64,000 nt of DNA from Athripsodes cinereus (GCA_947579605.1 OX388310.1:992001-1056000); one strand, 5' to 3'; shown: positions 46,845 to 57,274, numbered from the stretch's first letter. Numbers and translations: made by a program. Notes: a model not told the origin generated them from the letters alone.

Positions 46845-47110
46845 CCGACCATATTACTACTACTATACCATCACGGCATATCCCACAAGTGGGGTAGCCA
46901 GCAGACCAGCTGCATGTAAGAAACATGCAAGTTGTCCTCTTCGTGCCAATATAAAATCAAGACATTCAGGATGGGTGGCAAACCTCATCGCTGAATTTAA
47001 GATGTACAATGTCTTAATTTTTCGAACTGCCTTTTACAGGACACTCGAAAACTTACAGAGAAGAGTGGGAGACCAATTCTTTACCGGGTGCTCCACGGCT
47101 CATATATTAG
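46845..47110 (-). repeat. Family A copy (antisense), best preserved
   Basis: From ATTACTACTACTATACCATC and GGCATATCCCACAAGTGGGG through GACATTCAGGATGGGTGGCA to ACAGGACACTCGAAAACTTA, AGAGTGGGAGACCAATTCTT and CGGGTGCTCCACGG. It covers the whole family unit of about 260 bp. The plus-strand 109-codon frame over it is antisense to the presumed LINE sense. Confidence 0.75.
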
Positions 47111-47709
47111 ATATAATTTTTATCTCATAAAATAATACTTTCTTTGCCGCCACTGCATTAGCGTTATACGAATTTATTAATATAAATGTTGTCATACATA
47201 CGCATATGGAAGTCGAGAGTACAAAAACATATTGAGAAATATTGCCTATTGATTGTGTATTGAGAGTGAAAAATGTTGCAACTTTTCAACACAACTGCAT
47301 CGATATACTTACCTACATATTATATAAGATCAACACATCTATAATAATAATACATCAAAATATATGTTGGTAGTTATTATATTCATACATTCAAAGTTTT
47401 TAAGTTTTTACTTACTTAACTCAGTAAGTACCTACCTAAAAAACTATATTTAAGGTTAACTTTTGTTAAACAAACAAAATTTAATACATATTCTGCCATT
47501 ATAACAGAAAAATACTCTACCCTGAGTTAGGCAGAGAGGATCGAGTTTTTTATACAAGCATTTTATAGGTATTTTTCCCCTTCGTCAAATTCAAAAAAAT
47601 ATTTTTGGAAGCGCTAGTAACAATAGATTCCTCTTTGGTGACACACTCATCAGCTTTGCGCTACGAGCATTTTGGTTATTTTGAGGATATTTAGGGTTCT
47701 ATTTGAGTA
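47111..47709. other. Intron sequence, nothing recognised
   Basis: No supported feature. Confidence 0.35.
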
Positions 47710-48060
47710 GGTAGGTATATTTATTTATTTATTTATTTACAAATATTTACGGCCAAAGCCTTTAACATGTTAAACCTCTGCACACACACAAAACATGTAA
47801 ACAAAGGAAAGATCTGCTACAAAAAAAGACACAAAACAATCAGACTAAAGAAACGAAAGCCTTACAGACAATATAACATTAATCATGTTATAATTATAAA
47901 AAAGATACAAAAATGTTAAAAAAAAATTGGTAAAGACATCACAAAGAGAATAAATAATATTGCATAATATTCATGATAAATGTCAATTTGTCTTTAAAAC
48001 TGTCTCTTAGAGTGTCATTATATGTATCTACCTTATATTTTAAGATGCAATGAATACAAA
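47710..48060 (-). repeat. LINE 3' UTR-like block led by (ATTT)n
   Basis: TATTTATTTATTTATTTACA then ACGGCCAAAGCCTTTAACAT. Antisense, this resembles the tail at 22790-22960 (ACATGTAAAAGGCTAGCGCC, TAAATAAATAAA). Confidence 0.4.
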
Positions 48061-48104
48061 AAAAAATTAAATAGGTAAAGAACAATTATAAATCTTCTTT
48101 TTTC

Positions 48105-48220
48105 AAAATGTATTTTGGTTTTTCTTATAAACCCAAATACAACCTTAAACATCTTTCAAAGTACTGAGCTAAAAGCTTGCGTCGTGAAAAAGGAGTTTCG
48201 TCAGCACCTGGAATCTATCT
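48105..48220 (-). mobile_element. tRNA-derived SINE family 1, antisense copy
   Basis: TATAAACCCAAATACAACCT, GCTAAAAGCTTGCGTCGTGA and TCAGCACCTGGAATC are the inverse of the 39010-39105 SINE body and B-box end. The head is truncated. Confidence 0.65.
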
Positions 48221-48754
48221 CTACAACTAGTATCACGGCATCTACCAAAAGTGGGGTAGTCAATGAACTCACTTCATATAGATATCTAAGAATCGTGAAT
48301 ATTGAACCCTATAAATTAAATTAATGATGGAATTCAAAGTAGAATTTAAAACATTAAATATTTAATGGATAAAAGAATTTTCGTAGATCGGCAATATTTT
48401 GACATTGCATTCAAAATTTATGGAAAAAACGTGGAGACATCCATTATAAAACTAAAAAAAATTGAGCATATAAGAAATCCACGTAATACACCTACTTAGC
48501 ATTTGTCCAAGTCCGATATTACATATTTTCATAAATATGGACATAATCCTAGATTAATACTTAAATAGAATAAAACACATAACTTACCTATATTATCATC
48601 GGTAGATATTTATTTCAATCATTCTCCGACGTTATTTGTCATTTTTTTTATTATTATTATTATTATTGAATAAATATATATTTTATTACAGATTATTATT
48701 TATTACTGAAACCACTAGCCAATAAATTATAATAATCATGTTTTTACTGTAAAC

Positions 48755-48822
48755 TTATCTCTCACGGGAATCGAACCTAGTTCACAAAGTTTTTATGCGC
48801 CTACCGCTACCTTTAGATGTTA
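48755..48822 (-). mobile_element. tRNA-like SINE head, antisense
   Basis: The inverse strand reads AAGGTAGCGGTAGGCGCATA, then a B box GGTTCGATTCCCGTGAGAG. Anticodon-stem pairing is poor, so it is not called as a tRNA gene. Confidence 0.45.
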
Positions 48823-48886
48823 TTGAAGTAGCCAATATTATTATTAACTAGTTTTAAATCCGATTTCGCTCAGGGAGAAATTATCA

Positions 48887-48992
48887 AATTTATCGATGTT
48901 ATTTTTACAATTAACCATTGTATGAGGTCAAATATGTAAATTTAACACAAGAAACTATCGTATAAGGCTTAGAAAAGACAACGTCACGTCAC
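48887..48992 (-). repeat. SINE family 3 tail, antisense
   Basis: TAAATTTAACACAAGAAACT, ATAAGGCTTAGAAAAGACAA is the inverse of 49185-49250. Together the two form a head-to-head pair of the same family. Confidence 0.55.
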
Positions 48993-49097
48993 CTCACTTG
49001 GAATTATTCAGCATGGGATACCTAACCATGCTAGAACAATACCTACACATGAAGCTGCCATTGGGGTTTATAAGAAAGAATATCAACGCCTCTGGCA

Positions 49098-49250
49098 AGT
49101 GACCCGGTAGCTTAATTGGAGATAGCACATCTCATGAGAAGATGGGTTGGGAATTCAAGTCCATTCCGGGACACTACCAAATTAGGTGATTTTGTCTTTT
49201 CTAAGCCTAATATGGTAGCTTCGTGTGTTAAATTCACAATTATCAAATTT
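49098..49250 (+). mobile_element. tRNA-derived SINE, family 3
   Basis: AGTGACCCGGTAGCTTAATT (A box within TAGCTTAATTGG) and GGGAATTCAAGTCC (B-box-like) stand at tRNA spacing. The end CATTCCGGGACACT pairs with the start. Body GATTTTGTCTTTTCTAAGCC. Confidence 0.65.
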
Positions 49251-49329
49251 GTTAAAAAATCAATTTTACTAATATAACTTTACTATCTTAAAAAACTCTA
49301 ATGTATTAAAAAATCTTCAAAACTTTACC

Positions 49330-49395
49330 CTGTACTTGAGACCATAACAGCTTTTGGACAAGGTAATCTCACCGGATTTTTTTTTTTTTTATTTA
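49330..49395 (-). repeat. Family F fragment
   Basis: GACCATAACAGCTTTTGGAC then AAGGTAATCTCACCGG and a T run. Confidence 0.4.
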
Positions 49396-49439
49396 TTTTC
49401 TCAATTTCAAGTTTTTAATTTACTTACTTGATTTTATAC

Positions 49440-49535
49440 TGGCACAGGGAGGACGGTTTGTATGTTTCTTACATACAGCTGATCTGCTGGCAACCCCACT
49501 TGTGGGATATGCCGTGATGGTATAGTAGTAGTAGT
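49440..49535 (+). repeat. Family A sense copy, 3' half with (TAG)n tail
   Basis: GGCACAGGGAGGACGGTTTG, TACATACAGCTGATCTGCTG, CACTTGTGGGATATGCCGTG, then ATAGTAGTAGTAGTAA. Confidence 0.65.
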
Positions 49536-49665
49536 AATTTACTTATCATTGAGTCTTACATTGTTCATTATTAATTTTATCTTATTTTATTTATTTATTT
49601 ATGTATGCTTTTATAGGTGTATTATATTTTAATCATTACGTTAAAATTTTCACTTTTGATATATT

Positions 49666-50680
49666 TTTTTTTTTTTTTTTTTTTTTACGCGGCGGCAGAA
49701 TTGCCATCCACACTTCTCAGCATTATACAACCAGTTAAGTCTCCATATGATCAGTCATGATCACACAAAAACTTAACAGTCTAATGCCGGGAAAAATTCA
49801 CCTATCCAGATATACAGGATATCAAAGGATTAGGCTCAAAACGCGGGATCAAAATACCAGCATTGTGCCTGAAATATCTGTGTTCAGAAACCTTTTTACA
49901 ATATTACAAGTGTTTATTATAATAGATTTTTGAATTTTAATGTACAAATTAACCGGTAAATCTAATTTTTGTAAATTATTTATTAAAGATTTCGGAGTTA
50001 CCCCTGTAGCTGACATGACTAAAGGTATTATATAAACGGACCTAGAATGCCAAATATTTTTTATTTCTCCTGCTAGTTCTGTATATTTACGTATTTTTTC
50101 TGCGACGGTTGTTTGTATATTATGTGTATTTGGGACAGCGATGTCGATTAGGTACGTTATTTTATTACGTTTATCATGTAATACTAAATCGGGTCTATTA
50201 TGATGTATTTGTCTATCTGTTATTATGGTTTTATCATAATAGAGCCTATAATTTTGATTTTCTAATACCTGTTCCGGGTTGTATTTATAATAAGGTATTA
50301 CATTATTTGAGTTTAAAAGATTATGTTTAATAGCTAAATTTTGATGTATAATTTTTGCTACATGATTATGTCTATAAGTATACTCAGTTTGAGCGAGAGT
50401 GGAACAACCCGAAACTATGTGTTGAATTGTTTCCGGTTTGGCCAGACATTTCCTACACGAATCATCAATTATATTTTGATTTTTTATAATATATTTTTGA
50501 TAATTTTTTGTATTTATTACCTGATCTTGAATTGCTAGCATAAAACCCTCGGTTTCCCCATACAATTCCCCAATGGTCAACCACCTGTTTGACGCATATT
50601 TGTCAACATAAGATTGGTTGAGATCATTGAGGTGTCTAGCATGAAGTTCCTTCCTACCCCAAGATTCTAACAAAATATTT
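49666..50680 (-). mobile_element. RLE-type LINE (R2/R4-like), 5'-truncated, with 3' UTR and poly(A)
   Basis: A minus-strand open frame (about 50685 down to the stop at 49849) is followed by a roughly 160-nt 3' UTR and a run of more than 20 A (plus-strand T run near 49665-49686). It encodes the C-terminal part of a LINE polyprotein: HARHLNDLNQSYVDKYASNR, then a CCHC knuckle (CRKCLAKPETIQHIVSGC, about residues 83-100 of the 274-codon frame), then YYDKTIITDRQIHHNRPDLV and YLIDIAVPNTH. RPD followed by D in a hydrophobic strand is the PD-(D/E)XK pattern of the restriction-like endonuclease used by R2-, R4- and Dong-type elements to nick target DNA. The frame is unbroken, so the insertion is fairly young. 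Truncated before the reverse transcriptase. A second, shorter copy is at 44156. Confidence 0.78.
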
Positions 50681-50769
50681 AAATAGTTTAATATTTATTT
50701 ATTTAGTAATTTATTTTTATTATTGTTATAGATTCCTTAGGTAGGTATAAAATTCTTTTAATTTGTCTT
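50681..50769. other. AT-rich spacer
   Basis: Nothing recognised. Confidence 0.3.
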
Positions 50770-50915
50770 TTATATGTTAGGGTTGACTGGAAGACGTTGT
50801 CCAGCAACATGTCCGCCTTTTGGTGCAGATTTTTTTTTTATTTTACTATCATGTTGTGTATTTTTTTAATTTTGCCAATAAAGATTTATTTATTTATTTA
50901 TTTATTTATTTAATG
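50770..50915 (+). repeat. LINE 3' UTR with (TTTA)n tail
   Basis: GGGTTGACTGGAAGACGTTG precedes T-rich sequence, an AATAAAGA polyadenylation-like word and six TTTA units. Confidence 0.5.
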
Positions 50916-51449
50916 TCTCAGTTCTCTTGATAAAGTTAAACTAGCTTAACGATAGCGCTCAAGAATAATTATAATTAACAAAAAATAAAATAAAAACTGC
51001 TTTTGTTTTGGTGAATTCTTAATGATATAATAATGTTTCTAGGTACTATTACAATTTTTCTAACATTTACTTGCCCAATGAGCATGTTCAGATGAATTAA
51101 TTTTTCTCTTTTTTTGCGCAATAAGAGTGTTCATAGATTATGATAATAATACATTTTACCAACTTACAAATTAATAAACGGATTCAAATATTATTTATAA
51201 GATTGATATAATATCAAAGGAGATTCATAAAATGTAATGACTTCCTTAGGAATGTTGTAGAATTATGTTTGTATGACCAACTTACATTGTTTTTCAGGGA
51301 AACATCAGCTGGCAACATATTATTTTCTTATAAAGGTTTAAGTAAGAAAAATGTAGATACCTTTTATCATTGAAAGTGATCGATAGATGAAATATTTCCT
51401 CCCTAAGATTAAATACTACAGAATGAGATGAAGTAAATTTATTGTTGAT
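50916..51449. other. Intron sequence, nothing recognised
   Basis: No supported feature. Confidence 0.35.
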
Positions 51450-51760
51450 TTGACGTTTATTTTATTATTTTTATTATTACCTACTGACAACGAGACGATT
51501 CTTACAAGGATCATCACAGCTGAAGGCCAATGCGACCCCAGAAGAAAAACAACAATATCCAGACTAAAACACAACTACAATAGGTACATTTTAAATTTTC
51601 CTGCCAAACTCCGCATACGTCACGCCAAATATATCAATGTACCTAGCCAGACCAATAAACATTTGAATTGCCCTTCCTATTGGGGAATTCGCCAATATGT
51701 TTGTTCTACTTGAGGCTGGTAAAAAAAATGTGATGCCAAGAACGTCCATATACATCGAGA
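51450..51760 (+). pseudogene. Repeat-derived coding fragment (shared with 60340-60585)
   Basis: The frame reads TAEGQCDPRRKTTISRLKHN and NKHLNCPSYWGIRQYVCST, and the DNA goes on to GAGGCTGGTAAAAAAAATGT. The minus strand at 60340-60585 has a matching HLNSPSHWGVCLFCFEAGKK. Shared sequence in two places, with frames broken differently, points to a dead mobile element of unidentified family. Confidence 0.4.
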
Positions 51761-51924
51761 ACATATATATTAAAATTTTCCAGTATTATTGGATTAAATT
51801 TAATACCGTTGAGCAACTTGATAAAGTGACGGGCAACATAGAATTTGCAGAAGTTCAAATTAATTTATGGAAAAAAACATAAAGTATTTTAGTTTTAATA
51901 TTTTTAATAATAGGTACAGTAACC

Positions 51925-52060
51925 AGTGAAGAAGGACATGAATTGTGGCACCTACGTGGAATTAAAGAGAATGTTAAAAAGTAGAGAGGAATGGTGAAGA
52001 AAATCAAAACTCGTTGCAGACCGATCCAATGGATTGTAGCTCTATATAGGTATATACTGT
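51925..52060 (+). pseudogene. LINE C-terminal relic
   Basis: GAAGAAGGACATGAATTGTG, GTGGAATTAAAGAGAATGTT and AAAATCAAAACTCGTTGCAG match 39395-39500 with extra indels. Confidence 0.55.
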
Positions 52061-52724
52061 ATCCTGGTTTCGACTAACAAAGACATTGTCAAACCCAGTA
52101 AAACTCAAACAGTTTGTGTCTATTTCAATACAATAAGGTAAAATGCATAATACCACGATGGAAAAAATGTTTATAGTTTGAATTTTTAATCTTTTTTTTT
52201 AATCGCATTACTATCGAAAGAAATCTCATTATGTATATTTTCATTTATTTCTTAGAATTACAAACGGTAGTCAACGGATTCACAAGTTTTATCGAAAGTT
52301 TTGTTTCATGAATAACCTACCTACATAAATTAAATATTGAAAAGGTAAAGACATTTTTACATATCTGCATAAATTTATAGTTTATACTTTATAATTTGTA
52401 AGAAATGTTTAAGTCTGGTCATATATGTATACCTACGTAGGTATCATCCAGAAAAAGGTTAAGGACCATGCGTTGATCTCTTTACTCCCAAAATTTCTGA
52501 ATCTTTCAGGATGTAGGTGCAGAATATTAAACCAGTTTAAGTGTGCCTTACGCATACAAACGTTTATTAATTTTATGAGCATGTCAAAACGTTCCATGTG
52601 AATTTTTTTATAATAAGTAAACTAAATATCGGGTACCTAGCTATTTTTTTTACTAATTTATTTTATTGATATTCCTATAACACAAACATACAGCAACTGA
52701 TAAATCACATGATAGAGATTCTAC
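52061..52724. other. Intron sequence, nothing recognised
   Basis: No supported feature. Confidence 0.35.
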
Positions 52725-52865
52725 TTTGATCCTGCTGTTTCTTTTTGATGATGTCTCTTTCGTGTTTTTTTTTTTCTATCTTTGTTTTGGTAGATTTTGC
52801 TTTCTTTCTGCTGAGATTTGGCCAAAAGCTGTTATGGTTTCAATGCAAATGACATTTTTAAAATA
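52725..52865 (+). repeat. Family F copy
   Basis: GATCCTGCTGTTTCTTTTTG, ATGATGTCTCTTTCG, TTTCTGCTGAGATTTGGCCA and AAAGCTGTTATGGTTTCAAT. It corresponds to 60690-60760 plus 61140-61280, where the family is split by a LINE end and microsatellite. Confidence 0.55.
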
Positions 52866-53392
52866 ATATGGTATTATACCTACTAAAATTCATAAACCAA
52901 TAAAGTTTTCTAAGTACAAAATCAGCTACACAGTATTCCATTAGATATAACAAAATGTCTGCCTAATGGCTACCCTCTTACTACCTAGGTACATCTTAGG
53001 TAGGTAGCTATCAAATTTGTTATTAATAATAATTTTGAAATGAAATCATTTTTCTTATTTTGAGTGCTGGCTGAAAGAAAATAGTACCTACATATTGAAA
53101 TTGGCCTTTTTTGTATTTTTAATTTTATTTATTTATTTCATCATTTACAACCATTTAAGGGTTTTTATTATTTTTTTATTTACATATCGAGTGCGTTGCG
53201 TTAGATTCGAACACCCTAAAAAATGACAAAAAAGGATACCGAAAATCATCTCCCTAATGAAACTTTCAAATATTAGGTACCTATCTTTTGCAATGCTTCT
53301 CCTTAGATGCAACTTTTTATTTACTACATTATAGTCGGAACATCTACAAGTATACACAATTTTCAATTAGAGAAAAATTAACTAGCAATGAA
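52866..53392. other. Intron sequence, nothing recognised
   Basis: No supported feature. Confidence 0.35.
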
Positions 53393-53535
53393 TTTTGCCA
53401 CCCTTCCTGAATGTCTTAATTTTTTGTTGTCATGAAGAGTACCTACAGTTTGCATGGTTATAATAGGTATGCAGCTGGTCTGCTGGCTACCACATTTGTG
53501 GAACATGCCGTGATAGTGTAGTAGTAGTAGTAATA
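53393..53535 (+). repeat. Family A sense copy with (TAG)n tail
   Basis: TTTTGCCACCCTTCCTGAAT, GCAGCTGGTCTGCTGGCTAC, CATTTGTGGAACATGCCGTG, then GTAGTAGTAGTAGTAA. Confidence 0.6.
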
Positions 53536-53589
53536 AAATTATTACCTATCTTCACACATAGGTAGAAAAATTTATTAAATATACATGTG

Positions 53590-53705
53590 ATTAGTGCATT
53601 GTGTATATGTGTATCGTCGTGCTAATACCCATAATACAAGATTCATATCTTAGTTTTGGGACTAGCTCAATCTTTGTGAATTGTATGTGGGTATCTATAT
53701 ATAAT
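53590..53705 (+). repeat. SINE family 2 body
   Basis: GTGTATCGTCGTGCTAATAC, ACAAGATTCATATCTTAGTT and GGGACTAGCTCAATC. The head is missing. Confidence 0.6.
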
Positions 53706-53861
53706 AATATGTTAAATATATGATGTAGATAGATACCCACTTTTCTATGAAAGAATTTTCTTTTGGAATAGGTACCTACTCTGAATTATGGGAAAATAAT
53801 AATGTAGCTATTTAAATATTCTTAATAAACATATTTTTATACTAGGTCTATATACCTGTCT

Positions 53862-53955
53862 ATACCATCACGGAGTCTCCCATATTAAGGGTTACCAGCA
53901 GACTACAGCGTTATTTCATATAACAAAAGTGCATATCATTCTCTAAATGGCAATA
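53862..53955 (-). repeat. Family A copy (antisense), interrupted
   Basis: ACCATCACGGAGTCTCCCAT, GGGTTACCAGCAGACTACAG. The remainder (GGCATACCTATCGCTGAATT) reappears at about 54119 after the family B insertion, so family B probably landed in this copy. Confidence 0.5.
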
Positions 53956-54100
53956 AATTGGGTTAGTTGGAAGAGATCGCGCCTTTGCGATAAACTCGCC
54001 CTCTGTATATTGATTGTATTTAGTTTGAATGTATACCTTTTATGTAATTGTTTTTTATCAATGTACAGTAAAGAATGAATAAATAAATAAATAAATAAAA
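53955..54100 (+). repeat. Family B LINE 3' end, sense, with (AATA)n tail
   Basis: GGGTTAGTTGGAAGAGATCG, CGCCTTTGCGATAAACTCGC, CCTCTGTATATTGATTGTAT, and a GAATGAATAAATAAATAAAT tail. It is flanked by the two halves of a family A copy. Confidence 0.6.
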
Positions 54101-54135
54101 AAGTATATCAAGGATATGTGGCATACCTATCGCTG

Positions 54136-54833
54136 AATTGAAAGTATCTTATTCACGGTGTTGACCACTTCATTGCCAAAGACTTTACGTAGTAGAATTT
54201 TTTATTTGTTAATTTAATTTTATTTCGCAAACAAATATTTGTAAATGGATTAATAAAATACAGAAAATTAACTACAGTTAGAAAGCCAGAAAAGTTTGCA
54301 AACATTGTGTAGTATTTTATAGGTAGTAGGTACAACATACCTAAATCAAGTTGAAAATGCAAAAATTATGTATTCAGAAAAAGAAATTTCATATCATTTG
54401 AAATTAAACATCACCAATCATGAAAGCAACTGGACTAAAAATAGGAGTAGAATGGAAAAGCATGAGATCCTGAAGTTTTCAGGAATCTATTGACAGATCA
54501 TTAATTTTCAATAAAGACTTGGCAAATGAAATCTCGATTATCATTTAAAAAATTTAAATTATATCATGCCCAGTATATGAATGAGCTCTGCAAATAGTTG
54601 GTTGTGCAAGTAGATTGTATAAATGTCAATGTGGTTCTAGTCCGTATTGTAGGGAAATTAAAGTAAACTTTGTTTATTTAGTCATTAGAATCGTAATATT
54701 TAAATATTTTATGATATTCAATATCTATTAGAGTCAAAGGAAGTATTTTTTTTTCAGAGTATAACATTTTAACCATACTATAGATATACCTAGTTGAATA
54801 AAAAATATGACAATGTTATGGAAATGTTCTTAC
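54136..54833. other. Intron start, nothing recognised
   Basis: 5' portion of the predicted Pax-like intron. No repeat match is seen. Confidence 0.35.
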
Positions 54834-54972
54834 TTGCTGGTGATATGGAGAGACCAGATGGGTGTGTCTGTTGTGAAGGTGGCGCTGGGGCCGTGGGTTC
54901 CATCTTCCACGGAGCACAGCAAGATGAGGGGGAGAACTCGCTCACTGCGCTGGCACTGGATGATATTAACAT
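54834..54972 (-). CDS. First coding exon of the eyegone/toe-like Pax gene
   Basis: The minus-strand frame is closed upstream by TAG at 55018-55020 and opens at two in-frame ATGs. The one at 54972 starts MLISSSASAVSEF. The one at 54903 starts MEPTAPAPPSQQTHPSGLSI and has the better context (A at -3, G at +4). The exon ends SGLSISPA plus one base at a GTAAGA donor (54828-54833). Phase 1 fits exactly the exon at 25137-25331, giving SPA-I-SVSSSS across the join. Low-complexity Pro/Ser/Gln content suits the N terminus of a transcription factor. The opposite strand is also open (75 codons, ending NLLDLINS), so strand choice rests on the donor, the phase match and composition. A cDNA would settle it. 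Confidence 0.5.
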
Positions 54973-55020
54973 GTTATCCTTCAAGGAGATCGGAAACCTC
55001 CTCGATCTTATCAACTCCTA

Positions 55021-55789
55021 ATACACCTTTAATTTAAATATCACTTTTTCAGTCCTCGAGTGTGTCCTTATTTACAACACTTGAAACACAAAACAGTCTG
55101 GCAAAAAAACATCACATACAATTGATTACTTTTTCAGGACAATTTTGTATTTAAAGTTTCTATTAAAACTTTGATTAGACACAGTTCATATTGTTTCATA
55201 TTATAATAACAACCACCAAGTTTTAATATTTAAGTCAATGATAAAACAATGTTCACAAAGATTGATAGAGTTGATGTGCTTATTTTCTATTGAGCAATGT
55301 ATTTATTAAAAGTTCACTAACGGATGTCACTGCCTGATTCACTATTTTTTTAATTAAATAATTTAAAATGATTATCGATATAAGTAGCTATTTTGTGATT
55401 ACGTAGATAGTTAATTTAATTGTTGTCTTAATGTTGATTAGCGGCGGCTAGAAGCTTTAATGTAATAATATAATATTGACACAGCTGTGACAACAGAGTG
55501 CATGGCAAATATTAGTAGCAACTGTAGTTGTATTGTTCCATCCTATCACTTCCTTTGCACTGAGGAAATCACTGAATTCAACAATGCCATGTTCACAATA
55601 ACACAATAATGAATTATTAAACATCTTTACGTTATATTATCTTGTACAAATCACCGGTAACATGTGTTATACAAACGGATACGAGATGTTATTGTTGTTA
55701 TTATTAGCGATTTATTAAACTAAAAAAATAATACCGTAAGATAATTTAAAATTGAAATAGTTTTAATCGATAAGTAGTATCACCGCGTT
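55021..55789. other. Probable 5' UTR or upstream sequence
   Basis: No repeat match. If the gene model is right this is transcribed leader or a first intron on the minus strand. Confidence 0.3.
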
Positions 55790-55960
55790 CGTTGTTCAGT
55801 GGTCAACCTTACTATGCGAGTGATCTGGTGCGCTCTAACCCGAGTGCGCCTTCGCAGCCTCCTACGACCTGCTCGCGTGCGCATTCATCAATCACTCACT
55901 CTTCCATCTCGTTCTAAAGCGTAACCGCAACAACAAGCGAGAACGAGATGGTAGCACCAG
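55790..55960 (-). promoter_or_regulatory. CpG-richer block, candidate promoter/5' UTR of the Pax-like gene
   Basis: This is the least AT-rich noncoding block on the right side, with many CG steps (GCGCTCTAACCCGAGTGCGC and GCTCGCGTGCGCATTC). It lies 0.8 kb upstream of the first coding exon. A perfect 12-bp inverted repeat CCATCTCGTTCT (55904-55915) / AGAACGAGATGG (55940-55951) is inside. No convincing TATA box. Confidence 0.3.
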
Positions 55961-56870
55961 AAGCTCACCTTACGTTTGCACAGAAGCGGGTAAATTCTAT
56001 ACTCCGTAACTCGATCACTACTCTTTTGATATTATTATGTATAATATTATTTTCGAATCGAACTGTTTTTCATTTCCTCTCTCATTCACCCGCGCCGCCT
56101 TGTACAATAATAAGAGTGAGCTGGATGCAGACAGAGTTAAATTTAAAAGGGAAACGATCGTTCTCGTTCGCACTCGGGTAAGCTTACCGTAGCGGAAAAG
56201 GACAGGTGGTTTGGTAGTCATTAGGTTTCGGTGGTAAACACAGGTGATCTTTTATAACGATAACGGAATTTACGAATGTTGTGTCGTCTCTTTCTGTTAC
56301 CGGTGGGTGTAATAGAGTAATAGGATGCATATACCTACGACATAGTACTCCGCACTGTAATACACTCGATGTAGCTATAGCTATTATGGAGAACATTGTT
56401 CAGGTATGGAGAGGTAATATTGTACTATCTAATGTCACACCGCGGCGTTGTATTCACGGTAGCTACCATTTAATACATTTCCCTGCCACCTAACTACTAC
56501 TTACTATGTCTATACAAGTTACTTACTTTGCTTCTTCTATACTTATTGTAACTCCCGATAATAGTTTACCTTCTCTGCTATGTTTATTACTGGAGATAGT
56601 TCAGAGTGATACTAGTAATATTACTTACTTCATACTGATATTATTATATTTACTTTACTAACTGCATACATTTGAGTCTTTTACCAGATGTACAACACTT
56701 ACTCGCTTTAAATGGAAGTCATAAGGATTTCAATGCAGTGTTTACAGGAGCTTATTGAATACTGTATTATACCTATCTTAGGTAGAAATGTGATATTGCA
56801 CCATAAGGAAATAAACAACTTGAATTTGAATGTATTTTTTCATAACTGGATAATTAAAAACAAACGTTTC
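55961..56870. other. No gene recognised
   Basis: Mixed composition with several 67-77-codon frames on both strands (55948-56493). None has recognisable motifs, and overlapping frames on opposite strands argue against coding. Confidence 0.35.
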
Positions 56871-56871
56871 G

Positions 56872-57259
56872 TTCCACTGTAGATAAAACAATGTGAGAGA
56901 CACGTCTTTCGACTTCTTAGGTCATAAGCGAAATTCGAAGGTATAGAGATTGATAATGACCTAAGAAGTCGAAATACTTATTTAAAATATTGCTTCACAA
57001 GCAGTAGAATAAAATGATTGGATGGGTTGAAACAAGGGTTTTGTTCCATTATAAATAATAAACCAACGCGAGAGAGACGTCTTTCGACTTCTTAGGTCAT
57101 AAGCGAAATTCGAAGGCATAGAGATTGATAATGACCTAAGAAGTCGAAAGACGTCTCTCTCGCGTTGGTTAATTATTTATAATGGAACAAAACGCTTGTT
57201 TCAACCCATCCAATCATTTTATTCTACTGCTTGTGAAGCAATATTTTAAATAAGTATTT
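56872..57259. mobile_element. Very long nested hairpin element
   Basis: Arms 56972-57100 and 57131-57259 (129 nt each) are inverse with about two mismatches around a 30-nt loop; the inner 40 bp (57061-57100 / 57131-57170) are perfect. The left flank (56872-56971) holds a second, diverged copy of the inner hairpin (TCTTTCGACTTCTTAGGTCA, loop, inverse). A half unit also lies at 61285-61345. It has no coding capacity. Confidence 0.85.
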
Positions 57260-57274
57260 TTTTCAATTTACATT

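Noticed and set aside
46801..47130. 109-codon plus-strand frame
   Set aside because: It is the antisense reading of the best-preserved family A repeat copy.
48661..48670. (TTA)n, (GAAT)n, (CTT)n and other simple repeats as regulatory sites
   Set aside because: Ordinary microsatellites; several are LINE tails.
55948..56493. Overlapping 67-77-codon frames on both strands
   Set aside because: No motif, no splice logic, and mutual overlap in opposite strands.
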